From Pelecanus crispus (lineage: Eukaryota > Chordata > Aves > Pelecaniformes > Pelecanidae), in contig NC_134662.1 in the NCBI RefSeq assembly GCF_030463565.1, forward strand, positions 5,991,001 through 6,055,000: DNA of 64,000 nucleotides, read 5' to 3'. How positions within the stretch are numbered: position 1 is the first letter of the stretch; the number at the start of each line of letters is the position of its first letter. A model generated the notes under the pieces. The model was not told where the DNA came from, made no database searches, and saw nothing but the letters and a program-made list of their open reading frames with translations. Positions 13,893 to 25,569 of the stretch are shown here, piece after piece. Both the position numbers and the translations under genes were made by a program.

Positions 13893-15700
13893 AAAAATTT
13901 GCACAAAACAGTTTGTGAATTATTTATACTCAACTCGTTTTTTTTTAAAGTTTGCTCAGTTCAGACCAGCTAAGTGATCGTCGGCACTGAGAATCCGTCG
14001 GAGCAGTTGGTGAAGCTGAATCCCATCCGACGCTGTCGAACGCAGCTGGCTGTTAGGGATATACAAGATGTCTTCCAAGTACGTTGGTGGTATTCGGTCG
14101 CGCAGGTTGGATTGGTTTTTAACTCTGGTTGCACCCAGGGTCTGGAGACTGAGAACCCAATTGCTGTTAATGTACCTCAACGTCTAAAAAGATCGTAGTT
14201 CATCTTTTCTCTCAGTAACTTGGTAATATATTATTCCTAATTGTTAAAACGCTTTCCAAAGCAGCCTGGTTCAGTATAGAAAGCTAAGGATTTCTATTAA
14301 CTCTAATTGCTTTAACGTTTGGGACTGGTTGTTTTCTGCAGTCCTGTCCAGGGGGAAGAGGGGAGGGGACACGATACCAAAAATATTTCTAGGTTTAGTG
14401 ACGTTAACTCTGTTAGCCCGTTTGTGCTGGGTCTGGCTTCTACGGAGAAGAGCCTTGGCAAGGGTTCTCCCGCCTTTGAGAGCAGAGTCAAGCTCTTACG
14501 TGATTTTAAAAGGGTGCTCCTCGCCAGGTGTACGTTAAGTTGGTCCATTCCCTGGAATACAACTGATAAGGTTTGGTTTATTTTTAAGTCATTCTTGTTC
14601 GAACCTACTGCTGTTGTGATCTGACTGGTATTGAAATGTGTGGGTGTCTCGGAAATCTTAACTGATGTCTGTTTGCTTCCATTTCTGAAATCTGAGGTCT
14701 GAGAGTGAAACCAGAAAAAGCGGTCACCAAAAAATGTCTCAAAGTATATTTCAAAGTATATTTTCAGTTTACTTCCGTTTTGTCCTTCTGCAGTTGATGA
14801 GGTCAAGCAGTGTGTTTCAGAGTTGGGGAACGCTGTTGTCTGGCAGTTCAGAAAGATGGATTTGATGGTAGAGGGCTAAAAAGCCGGTCATTTTGGAAAA
14901 TGCTTGGGTTTTGTTGATGTAAGAAAAAACATTGTGCATCTTATCTCCCCCCACCCCTTCTCCCTCTATCCCTGAATGGTCTTACTTAGGAACAGGGTCC
15001 GTGCTCTTTTGAGGCCTTTGAATATAGGGCAAATTTCAGGAAATGACAAAGTATTACATTACACTTTATAAACCCCATCTTTTTCTCCACCGCTTACATT
15101 TCTGATGCAATCGATGGCCCTTGTGGACCACACTCGGTGAGGTGATGCCCCAAGTTCATCGCTGCTTTCAAATGACATCCAGCTCTCGGGAGCAAACTGA
15201 CCGTGCTGACGCTCGCTTTGCTTGAGGGAGCGTCGGGCGCGAGGGCCGCCCGTTCCTGGTGGTACGAAATCGCTGGAGAGGTTCGCTCACAACGCAAGCT
15301 TTAAACCTTGTTCCGTACCGAGTTTGTTTCTGCTTAAGGGTCGACTCGCTCGGATGTCATCCGGGGTGAGAAGAGGCTTGACAATCTTCATTTCAGCATG
15401 CGAGTATAACCAGTCTGTGAGCTCCAACAAATGTGAATACGTTTACAAGGTGATATTTTTTCTGTCAATTTTGTAAACAAGTTCAAATGAAGTTTACCGT
15501 GTGCATATCTGCTGTGTACTCTCATTTTTGCATGACCTCAGTTTCTCTGCTACTGGTTTCTCCTAAGGCCTTAGAAAATCTATTCTTCTCATCCTAAAAT
15601 CTTAAATTAATATACTGCCCTCTCTTTCTTGTCAGTGGATGACAGGACACGGCTCAGCTGCAAATCTTTTGGGAATCGCCACTGCCTAAAGCGCGCGGTT
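13893..15700. other. MED26-SLC35E1 intergenic spacer
   Basis: I see no gene, RNA gene or recognised repeat here. Several open frames of 60-160 codons exist on both strands, but they lack family signatures, splice context and coding-like composition. Confidence 0.5.
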
Positions 15701-16800
15701 TCTATAGGTACGCCGGTGCCGCAGCAGTGTCCTTGGGCAGGCTGCGGGGCTGGCGCAGGCTCTAGACCCGGTACGTGCCCCTCCCGCCACAGCCCCTTCC
15801 GTTCCCCTCCGGGTCCCTTTAAAGGCCGGGCACAACCGTCCCGGGTCCGTGACCTTGGCTCGGTCACCGCGCCGGCCGCCCCTTCGGTGTCCCGAGGCGG
15901 CTGTCGGTGGCCGAGCGTCCCGCGCTGTACAGCCAGCCCGGAGCTGGTGCGTGACGGTAACCGGTCGGGCTGCCCCGGGCCCGGGCCCCGTCCGGCGGCA
16001 GCGGGCTCGGGCCGAGGGCACAGCGGGCTCTGGGCCTTGCTCTTACGAAGGCGCGGGAGGCGGGGCGCGGCCGAGCCCGCCCGCGGGCTCCCGGTCCCAC
16101 CGAGCGGAGCTGGGAGCGGGGGGGGGGGGCGGCGGCTCCTCCCCGCCAGCCCGCCCGGGCCGGCCGCGGCGGAAGTGACGCGCGGCGGAAGTGAGGCGCG
16201 GGCGCGGCTTGGCGGCTCCTGCCGGCACCCGTAGGCGCTGAGGCGGCGGCGGGCCCCGCGCCGGCCCCGCCCCAGGAAGCGACGCGTCGGCGGCCGTGAC
16301 GTGCCGCGCCCCGGCGGCGGTGACGTGCCCCGGCGGCGCAGGGAGCCATGGCGGCCCCGCTGGCGGCGGCGGGCGGCGGGGCGGGGGCGGCGGCGGGGCG
16401 AGGGGGCCGCGGGCCGGCGCTGCGGGAGGGGGTGCGGGTGTCGGCGCTGTGCCTGGCCTGGTACGGGCTGAGCGCCGGCGGGAACGTGGTGAACAAGCTG
16501 CTGCTCGGCGGCTTCCCGCGGCCCGTCACCGTCTCCCTCTTCCACATCCTGGGGCTGTGCGGGCTCCTGCCGCCGCTGCTCCGCGCCTGGAGGGTGCCGC
16601 CCGCCGGCCCGGCCCAGCTGCCGCCCCGCGCCTACCCCCGCTACATCCTGCCGCTCGCCTTCGGCAAGTACTTCGCCTCCGTCTCCGCGCACGTCTCGCT
16701 CTGGAGGGTCCCGGTCTCCTACGCGCACACAGGTGAGGGCCGGTGCCTGCGGGGAGCGGGGGGTGCTCGTGTGGGGGCCCGGCGGGGGTGACCCGGCGCC
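15700..16800 (+). promoter_or_regulatory. SLC35E1: CpG-island promoter of SLC35E1
   Basis: A dense GC- and CpG-rich block surrounds exon 1. Upstream of the ATG at 16,348 are two identical CGGAAGTG ETS-type sites (16,170-16,177 and 16,186-16,193), the first running into tgacg. Two TGACGTG cores follow (16,297-16,303 and 16,321-16,327), 24 bp apart. TGACGTG is the core read by ATF/CREB and ATF6/XBP1-type bZIP factors. No TATA box is seen. Transcription probably begins between about 16,160 and 16,340. Confidence 0.7.
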
Positions 16801-19800
16801 GGCTGCGCTCGTACGGGGGCCCGGCTGCAGTGACCCGAAGCCCGGGGCGTGCTCGTACGGGTGCCTAACGCGGCGTCCCCGTCTCCGCTGGGTGCTCGGA
16901 TGGGTGCCTGGTGCGGTGTCCCGTGCTCCTACAGGTGCCCAGCACGGCGTCCCGTGCCCCCGGGGGTGCCCGGCACAGCATCCCGTGCTCCTACAGGTGC
17001 CCAGCGCGGTGTCCCAGAGCACCACGAACCAGCCCGCGTTTGTACGTGTGCCCAGCGCGGCGTCAAGGAGGGATGACCCAGCGTGGGCTGAGGCGATGGC
17101 TTTGGTGGGACTGGACCCGAGCCCCTCGTCCATCCCCAGCGCTCACCCTCTGCTGATGGTTAACGGAGTCGGCCCAAGCTTTGCGTCCCCACTGACGTTT
17201 TCTTTCCGTTTTTAGTAAAAGCGACGATGCCAATATGGGTGGTTCTTCTTTCGCGGATCATAATGAAGGAAAAGCAGACGACGAAGGTGCGGACAGGTTT
17301 GCTGAGGTTTCTTCTCTTGGTGGTGTTCGCGGTGCGCTCTGCTGGCTGGAATCAGGGAGGCTCAGGCTTTGGTTAGCTGGGTGAATTTTGTGATTGAAAT
17401 TAGTTTATGCAGCTTTTACAAGTTCCTTTTACTGTGAATGTAAAGAAAACGCATGTAAACATTGAGCAAGGTGATGCCCTCTGATACACTGGAGTTATGA
17501 CAGCGTGTATTGTAGTCGCTTAATTCCCCCACAACTGCAGTAGTGTAACAGTTGATCCCTGGTTCTGGTGCTTTATTCTTCCTTCTCCTTTCCTCCCCAA
17601 ATCAGCGGTACGTGTAAACTCAGTTGAAATGAAAGTTCTTTGACAATGTAAGCTACTCCTCTCTGTTCCTCTTTCAGGTGTACTTGTCTCTGATCCCCAT
17701 AATAACTGGTGTCCTGTTGGCCACCGTCACAGAACTTTCCTTTGACATGTGGGGACTCATCAGTGCTCTTGCTGCTACTCTGTGTTTTTCACTTCAGAAC
17801 ATCTTCTCGAAGAAGGTAATAGTTTTGCTGTTCGTAACAGTGGTCGGCAGTATCATCCTTTAGCAGGACAGCATGTATTTTCCAGTGCTATTTTTTTTTT
17901 TTTTTAAAGTTGACTTTATAGTCAAAGGAGCCCAAAGGAATGGTTGGCTATTTTGCACACTGGTTCTCTACAGCTCTTTCTACCTGTCGAAGTTGTTACA
18001 CTGAAAATTGGGCAGAACTCAGAGTTTATCCTGAGCCTTTTCTTTACTCCTCAGCATGGATTTTGCTGACAGTTCAATAGTGCTTAAATTGAATAGTTCA
18101 TTTGAAAGCTTTTAATGTATCTTGCTGTATCAGATCCTTTCTCTGTAGCAAATGAGTCAGGGTCAACACTAGGCACTCCATGAAATCTTAGAAACAAAGT
18201 TAAAATGTATGTCTTGAATCTATTTAGTTACAAAATGATTCCTGGTTTGTAGAGTGTTTTAAATGTATTGCTATCTTGTTCATACTAAGAGTCACCACTC
18301 AAGAAACCGTTGTTTCTCAAATGGACATCTGTTTTTCTTTGGTCATCCTTATAGGAAATCCATACTATAACAGTATTTACTTATTTTCATCATTTATCTG
18401 TCATCTAAAGTTGTTACTGTTACGAATCTCCGCTGGTAACGTGGGCAGTAGCTGAAGAAAGGCTGTTTAATGATGTTTTTTGTCAGGTGTTAAGAGATTC
18501 CCGAATACATCATCTTCGGTTGCTGAACATACTTGGGTGCCATGCTGTGTTCTTCATGATCCCAACCTGGGTTTTGGTAGATCTTTCTTCCTTCTTAGTA
18601 GAGAATGACTTGGTAAGTGTGGTATTTGGGAAACTTCGCTATTAAGAAAGAAAAGAGGAAAAGGGGCGGGGGGAAACGACAACCAACACACACCACCACC
18701 CGTACCAGAAAAGTGCACTTAAGTGTTTCAGTGTAGTTCCTCATCAGCGTGGAAGGAACTGTTGTGAAATACCTGCAAATCCTTTCACAAAACAATATAA
18801 AAAAATAAGCATAGTGTTTATTGTGAGAATTCATGCCAGGGTTAGGAGAGGTAACTTGTGTGACAGCATAAATCTCGGGGATTAGGAGCTGGAGTCAGGA
18901 ACAAACGCACCCAGAATGCGTGTTACAAGTGTGTACAGAGGTGTTTGCTCAGAGTTGGCAGTTGCGTAACGTAACATACTTGGGTCCTAGAGTTCAGTTG
19001 CAGATGTTCTTCCTATCAAAGGCAGGTAAGAAGTGACTCAAGTTGTATTTGTGTTCCTTTGTCTCATATCTGAAACCTGAGATCATTTTTTTTTTTTTCT
19101 TGTAATGTTTGTCTTTGTAACAGAGCACAATGTCTCATTGGTCCTGGACCTTGATGCTCCTTATAATCAGCGGATTCTGTAATTTTGCCCAGAATGTCAT
19201 TGCCTTCAGTATTCTTAACCTGATCAGCCCCCTAAGTTACTCTGTCGCAAATGCCACAAAAAGAATCATGGTCATCACAGTGTCCCTAATAATGCTTCGC
19301 AATCCCGTTACGAGCACCAATGTCCTTGGAATGATGACAGCTATCTTAGGGGTCTTCCTATATAACAAGGTAAGGGTTTGTTTCGATTTGTTTGTTTATT
19401 CAGGAAACTCACTTGAAACAGTCTGGTAGCTTTGAATGATTTCTTTTGTTTTTGTACAAGAAGTTAACAGCTAGCAGAACAAAAATATAGAATGCGTGAC
19501 ATAAAGCAGCACTGCAGAGGAGGTGTGCGTATCACCTAAGCGAAGGACTCGGGTGCTTGGGTCAGGCCAGCTGTTAGGTCTCTAACAAACTTAAATTTTG
19601 ATCTTAATGTTTTCTTGAAAAATGAAGATTGGGAAGCAACTCACTCAAATCTCATGAGCAAAAGAGCAGCTTAGTGATTTGGCATATGAGAGGAATGAGG
19701 TTTTTATTAGGAGTCACTAATATTGTAAGACTCTAACAGGCATAGACTGTAGTGTAATTGTAAAACTGTGTGCTTTGTTCTAGGTATATGAACATGTTTG

Positions 19801-19820
19801 GTGATATCTAAGAAAAACAT

Positions 19821-19855
<35 letters not shown>

Positions 19856-20104
19856 ATCTTTCTTTCCTAGACAAAGTACGATGCAAACCAAGAAGCAAAG
19901 AAGCAGCTACTTCCAGTTACAACTGGAGACCTTGTGAATTTGGACCGGCATCGAAACACTCCTGAAAAGTCTCAGAACGGACTTACGGCATTTGCACAAC
20001 ATGGAGACTATCAGTATGGGCGAACCAATGTCTTAGCAGACCACTTCCAGTATAATCGGCAAAGCTATCCAACTACCTACAACTTAAATCGTTTTGATAT
20101 CTAG
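16348..20104 (+). CDS. SLC35E1: Solute carrier family 35 member E1
   Basis: A multi-pass transporter of the nucleotide-sugar / triose-phosphate translocator branch of the drug/metabolite transporter superfamily, expected in Golgi/ER membranes; its substrate is not established. Six coding exons: 16348-16732, 17216-17286, 17678-17815, 18487-18612, 19124-19369 and 19871-20104. They total 1200 nt, or 399 aa plus TAG (human 410). Family blocks in order are [22 protein letters not shown] (TM1), [99 protein letters not shown] and [19 protein letters not shown]. The cytosolic tail ends [20 protein letters not shown]. The ATG sits in GAGCCATGG, a good Kozak context. The Ala/Gly-rich N-terminus is low in complexity and diverges from human. 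Confidence 0.97.
16846..17030 (+). repeat. GC-rich 31-bp minisatellite in SLC35E1 intron 1
   Basis: Exact 31-bp spacing is seen for units starting at 16,919, 16,950 and 16,981 (first bases tcccgtgctcctacaggtgc). Looser copies extend on both sides, from about 16,800 to 17,060. Each good unit contains ctcctacag|gtgccc, which looks like an acceptor directly abutting a donor. The array also explains the very long but spurious antisense open frame across this region. Confidence 0.75.
19818..19868 (+). repeat. (CTTT)n microsatellite next to the SLC35E1 exon 6 acceptor
   Basis: About eleven near-perfect CTTT units with one interruption (ctat) end directly in cctag, the acceptor of the last coding exon at 19,871. 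The repeat therefore forms the whole polypyrimidine tract of this intron. Confidence 0.9.
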
Positions 20105-20930
20105 AATCCTGGCAAACAGGTATAGACTGTGATATCAAAGTGTCCCCAACATTATCAGAAACTTTTAGTACATCCATGAATGTAAAGCCATTTTATTGTA
20201 CAGTTTTTGCAGAAGGGAAGATGCATGTGTAGTGAAAGCGGTACAGACCTCCAACTTCTGCTAAGCAGACCTTTAATTGTGAAACAGCTAGATCTGACAC
20301 TGGAACTAAATGCACAGTGTAGCTCTTGTACAGAGATTCTGGTGAAACGCACGTACAAAACTTGAGACTAAATACCTGCTGTCCCTGCTCCTTTTCAGAG
20401 TCTGTCAACTGATTATTCTCTTTGGCAGCTAAATTCTGGCCAGTATTTTGTTTCCACGCTGGTAACATCACCTTTGATTTGTTCTCCGATATGTTTTGAT
20501 CATACTTAGGTGACGCTTTCAGAAAGAAGTGAAACTAAGGTGTGCTTCTGCTTATCAGGATTTGTCTGTTTGAGGAGGATTGACTTACGTGTGTCAGCTG
20601 CAGATAGGTAGACCCGAATTCACCTCGAGCAACTACGAAGCTTCATGTGGGTATTAATTACTTTTGTGCATATGCCTTCGGTCTTTGGTGACAAACCAGA
20701 AGTGTTTCTGAAAGAGTAGACAGTAGAAAGATTGACCTCTTCGAGGGGCGTACTTCAGGCATAGAGAAACAGAATTCTCTAAAATCACTGTTGTCCCAGT
20801 CACTGTAGGTAACAAACAAATGGAGCTCAAGATCGTAATTGTTTTCTGAATGATGTAGTCCTGTAACTTCAGACATTGCTCTTCCTTGGCAATACAGAAA
20901 ACACCTTCACCAATAAAGTGTTTGGAATAA
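20105..20930 (+). other. SLC35E1: SLC35E1 3' untranslated region
   Basis: Non-coding sequence after the stop, up to an AATAAA at 20,912-20,917 that is followed by a T-run. Further AATAAA hexamers at 21,915, 22,455 and 23,654 could serve longer 3' UTRs; the sequence does not decide between them. Confidence 0.5.
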
Positions 20931-22204
20931 TACGATTTTTTTTTTTTTTTACTTGCTTCACACCTGTTCTTACAACATTCTTTTTTTTGCTTTAGAAATT
21001 GAAAGGTTTAAGGTGTTTTCATCTCAGTTTTATGCATAAATTATGCTCTCTTATGTGATTCATATATTATGAATGCATTAATTTGAATAATTGTTGTTCT
21101 TAATTGTTTCTTAAGTCTATCTTTTTAGCCCCTAATTGTTTTTTCATTTTCTTAATTACTGCTGTTGGAGTTGCTGTGTGCATTTAGCCTGACTTCCACT
21201 TTCCTCTGAAAGGGGTTGCATTTTGTATCCCGCTCTGTTCCTGCAACTCCCCGAGCTCAAATAGTAAATTGTTAAGAAAAAAATTATTTGAATCAGTAGT
21301 AAATCGATAACTTATGGTTAAGAAGAACTGAGGCAGTTAGTATGAACGAACGTACTTAATTCCAGGCAAGTTGATTGTTGTGCCTCAGGTGCTGCATTTG
21401 TGCATGAAAGGAATGAAACCAGTTGAATTTGGGTTTCGCTGAATCAGATTGTTATTGTTACTACTTCAGCAAAAGAAGAATTTAGGGGCCTTCTTTCCTT
21501 AACAGAAAAGCTGTTGTACAGTGAGATTTTTGATAGCATAAGTATTATGTTTTTACTAGAGAGGTATTAGATACCAGTGACAAAAATTAGGGTGCGGTAC
21601 AGAACACTCCCTCCACTTATTTATTACTTTAAAAATGACCATTTCTGTGAAGTGAGATGTGATTTGGCTCCTTGCTGGATAATAAATAATTTATTTTTAA
21701 GTGCAAAGTCAACCTGCTCTTATTCTTTTGGCTGACTGTGGAGGTAGTTACATAGACTGCCTCCCACCATACAGCCCAAAAGAGAAAATGGTCCCTCTGA
21801 AACTTCAGAGGTGGGCTAAATATGCTGCTGATGGTTGTGAGCAGAGCTTCCTTGGCTTGACTGGAGTTGAATCTGTTCATGCTAGCTTGGAAGTTTTTCA
21901 GTTTAGAAATTCTGAATAAATTATTCCCTAGCCCAGGTTAACAAGAACAAGATAATGAGGAAAAGTATCCTTTCAGATGACTTGTCTTTTGCCTGTTCTG
22001 GTATTAATTTATGTATAATTGTTTCTTTTTAATATGGGAAAGTGCAAAATGTGTATTTCTAAGGCTCACATCCCAGTATTTAAGTGCTTTCACATACATG
22101 TAAAAAGGATCGTGTGGACTCTGCATTTGGATTAGGTCTGGCTCTGCAAAAGACTGATTTGAGGATGAGAGATTTAGGCTGAGATTTTTAAGAGGGGCTG
22201 AAGT

Positions 22205-22335
22205 TCTCCAACCGCTTTCCAAGGGAGCTAGCTGTAACTGTTAGACTCCTGCAAATGCTTAATCCTGTTCTTTGTGCCTCAGTTTCCCATTTGGAAAACG
22301 GAGATGATTCTTCCCTACTTCGCGGGGGCGGGGGG
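22205..22335 (+). mobile_element. MIR-like ancient SINE fragment
   Basis: The stretch gagctagctgtaactgtt...ttctttgtgcctcagtttcc with catttggaaaacggagatga follows the MIR core and tail order (agctgtgtgacc..., tgtgcctcagtttcc, atctgtaaaatgggga). It is strongly diverged, as expected of a repeat that predates birds. The edges are approximate. Confidence 0.5.
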
Positions 22336-24654
22336 AATGCCAGAAAAAAGGAGCAGTGGGGGTCCCTGGGGTGTACAGGCATACTGTGAGTTCCTCCGTA
22401 CACCTTGGTACGTCTGCCCCTGTACCACCTTCACACAACTCAACTGTTACTCGCAATAAAGCTCCGCATACTCCACTCGCAGATCAGAGGCTTTATTAAA
22501 TATGTTTAGATGGTTTCCTTTTAAAGAACATAACCAGAACTTTTTTGCAGCTGTTTTCAGAAAAAGCCTGCACTGCACACTTCCTGTGGCAGGCCTTCAG
22601 CTCAGCTTTTTCTGTCAAGAGTATGGTAGCAGGTGAGGGCTTACTGTTGAAAATAGCTTGTCCCAAATTGCGGTCTGGGCTCGTGGCTTCGCTGCGTGTC
22701 TGAAACAAAACTACTGTCTTGCAGAGCAAAAAGGGACCGACCCAAAACGAGGATATCGTCCGTTTAGGGCCCGGAGAGTGAATCTCTTCCCTGGAGACTG
22801 CCTGGCAGTGTTCCTGCTCTTCTAGTTCATGTCTGAGGTCAACAGGGATAATTTTGTATGGTAGAACATATAATTAAAACGGTTAAGTGAATTGGTTACA
22901 AGAGGTGGTTTTGCTGAGTACCTGAATCCAAGTCCTTAAGCAATATTGCCCACATTCAGGTAAAGGAAGTTTCTGATACTGTTGTAATATATATTTTAAT
23001 CTTGGACCGCTGCAAGATTTTGTTTGACGAGGTAAAACATTTGTTTTAACACGGTTTGTATATTAATGACGTATTTAACTATGTACATAGGTCTGTAGAA
23101 AGTGTGGAAACACTGGAATAAAAAGGGCATATCTAGACAATCGTGTATAATGACCCTGTTATTAAATCAAAGTGCAGGGGGGTGGTTTGGGTTTTTCCCT
23201 GCAGGAAGCTTCGGGAGCGGCAGACATCAGGAGCGATGGCCGCTTGTGGGAAATCAGGTGATGTTTTGCTGTATGGGCGTGATGCCTTACCGGATGGTTA
23301 CGCAGACTGAGACGACGATGATTTGGATGCCACAACTAGCGTTAGGACACTAGTCGCTGGTATCTTTAGGAATGTTTTGATCTCCGTTGTGCATTTCTAA
23401 CATGTAAATACATCATAAAATGGGGAAATTCTTCCCAAAACAGTCCTGAATAGTTCTAGAAATACCAGTGTGAAAGAAACCAATCTCTCCCCGCTACATG
23501 TGGGTTTTCTGTTGATAGCTCTGTAGAGTATTTGGTGCTCTTTGAAGATCTCTTGAAAATATTTCCCTTGCAGATTCAATTTTAGTACCTAGTAGCGATT
23601 AGAGCATCTTTATCATCTGGTAAAACGCTTGTGTTTTTTAAATACCTGAATGCTAAATAAAATTGAGGCAATACTTAGGCTTCGAAGGTGTACAGTAATT
23701 TGTAAAAATAGTGCTGGTAATTTGGGGTCAGCTCAAGACCTTTTCTTTCTCACGTGTGCTCAAACCCACATTTTTCTGATGTAGCATTTCGCAGCAGAAG
23801 AAACTTCTGCCATGTAGCTATTTGTGAAAAAGGTGCAATATAAATAAAGGGAAAGTTTTGTTTTTCTAAGGCTTCTGTTTCTGAACCGTGTTGTAAGCTG
23901 TTAAAACTAATTCTGCAATACCGTTGTGGTGGTGGTACAGGCTGGTAAAACAAATTTGTTAATCCTGAGATCACAGGTGTATGATACAATTCCATTATGT
24001 AGATACGCAGGTGCAAATGTGCAGGTGCCAGTCACCACCCATCTTTTTTATTTGGTGTTTTTTTATGTTGGTACTCTATAAATTGATGTGAATATGGGTG
24101 GTTTTACCAAAAAAAACCCCGCACTCCTTACTGTATGAAATCTGGCACTTAAGCAAATGAACACTTCTGTATTGTTTTCCTGTTCTTGTCTCAACTCTGT
24201 CATTCTGTGAAGTTCTGGATGTTCCTCAGCCGACTGCCTGCGATGCGCCCCTCCAGTCGCTGCTGCTCCTGAAGCTGGGATCCCTTATGGGATGACGGGA
24301 AGAAACCACACTGGTGGCTTCCAGGTACTGGGACTCTTTCCTGTCTAAAATAAATCAGATGTTCTGATGGCTGTTGGCGGACCCCGCTGTCAAGTAACTG
24401 TAGCTTTTGGGGCGTTTTGTGGATAAACCATCGCGGCGTGCTGAGGAACACGGCAGCCTGGACAGTGACTGCGTGGGCTCCAATGTGCGAAGCAGTAACG
24501 TTTGTGTTGGGATGGAAGGCAGCAGCAGGAATCTGGAAAAGTTTCTTATTTTTAAGTATGAGCTAAGATTTGAACTTAATCTGGTCTTCTGGGATCTATG
24601 TTAATTTCCAGGACTGCAGAGTCATGTAGAATCATCATCAGAGTCCGTATTTGA

Positions 24655-24684
24655 TTTTTTTTTTTGGGGGGGGGGGGGGGGGGA
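24655..24684 (+). repeat. T11-G19 homopolymer junction
   Basis: Eleven Ts are followed without interruption by 19 Gs (24,666-24,684). The G-run could form a quadruplex, and its exact length is prone to sequencing error. Confidence 0.85.
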
Positions 24685-25569
24685 TATTCATTTGTTATTT
24701 GGATACATGGAAACATCCATCTTTCTCAGCTTTTATATTCTGTAGATAATATAGTGGGGTCTTCATGGTATGTCTTCTTAAGAATAAAAAGTTCTGCCTT
24801 TTTGTGAGGATGTCTGTGAGTGTTATCTGTGTGACTGGAAAACCTGTAAAGTGTAATATAATGCCTGAAACTTAAGATAGTGATGACAGCTCCGGGTGAG
24901 CGCTAGGATACTCGGGTTTGCTTTTGGCCTCTTATGATTCCCAGACGATCACTTCCAGTTATGGATTCAGTTTTCCTAAAATTTTAAGACACCAAAATCA
25001 TGTGGGCCCCGCTTTGAGCTTTGATGTCTAGTTGTCATACAAATGGTCTTCAGGTGGGGTTTTTGAATCGTGTAAGCAGAGGGAGTTGAGCAATTTCTGC
25101 CACACCTTGTGCCTCTGGGCTGGGGCGTGGAGCCGCTCAGGTCAGCGCCTTGCTTTTGAAGGAACGTTTTCCTGAATCCAGCAGGTATGTAACTGCGGTG
25201 TATTCTTAATCCCATTTTGAAAGATAACGGAGTATCGGGTGCAAAAGGGAAGTTAAGGCAAGAACCAGAAACGATTTGAACGTTGTCGTTTTAACTGCAT
25301 AAAGAAATGAGTCACTTAGAAAGCAACAGTGCTTAAGTATTATTTAAAATGTCCCTGCATAGCATCTGCGCTTGCTGTCCTTAACAAGCGCATTTTAAGT
25401 TCAATTTGCTCTGTACTGAGTGTCCTACACATCCATGTTCCTTTTTACACACCAACGGTCTATGTAGCCTAAGTGCCGCTGCGGATTGTCCCCAAGATGA
25501 AACAGATGTTAAATGACATGCTTTCTTTTAACGTGCTCTATTAATTTCTGGCAACTGAACTGCAGCTCA

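Larger units (their letters stand above)
20931..25560. other. SLC35E1-CHERP intergenic spacer
   Basis: No protein-coding gene is recognised. The spacer contains a MIR-like fragment (22,205-22,335), a T-run followed by 19 Gs (24,655-24,684) and several poly(A) hexamers that may belong to longer SLC35E1 3' ends. Open frames here are all short and without family signatures. Confidence 0.5.

Noticed and set aside
14312-14806. 164-codon frame between MED26 and SLC35E1
   Set aside because: No family resemblance, and overlapping open frames on the other strand.
15607-17133. 508-codon open frame on the minus strand over SLC35E1 exon 1
   Set aside because: It is a product of the CpG island and the 31-bp minisatellite. 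It is Arg/Pro/Gly-rich with no family signature, and it runs antisense to a secure exon.
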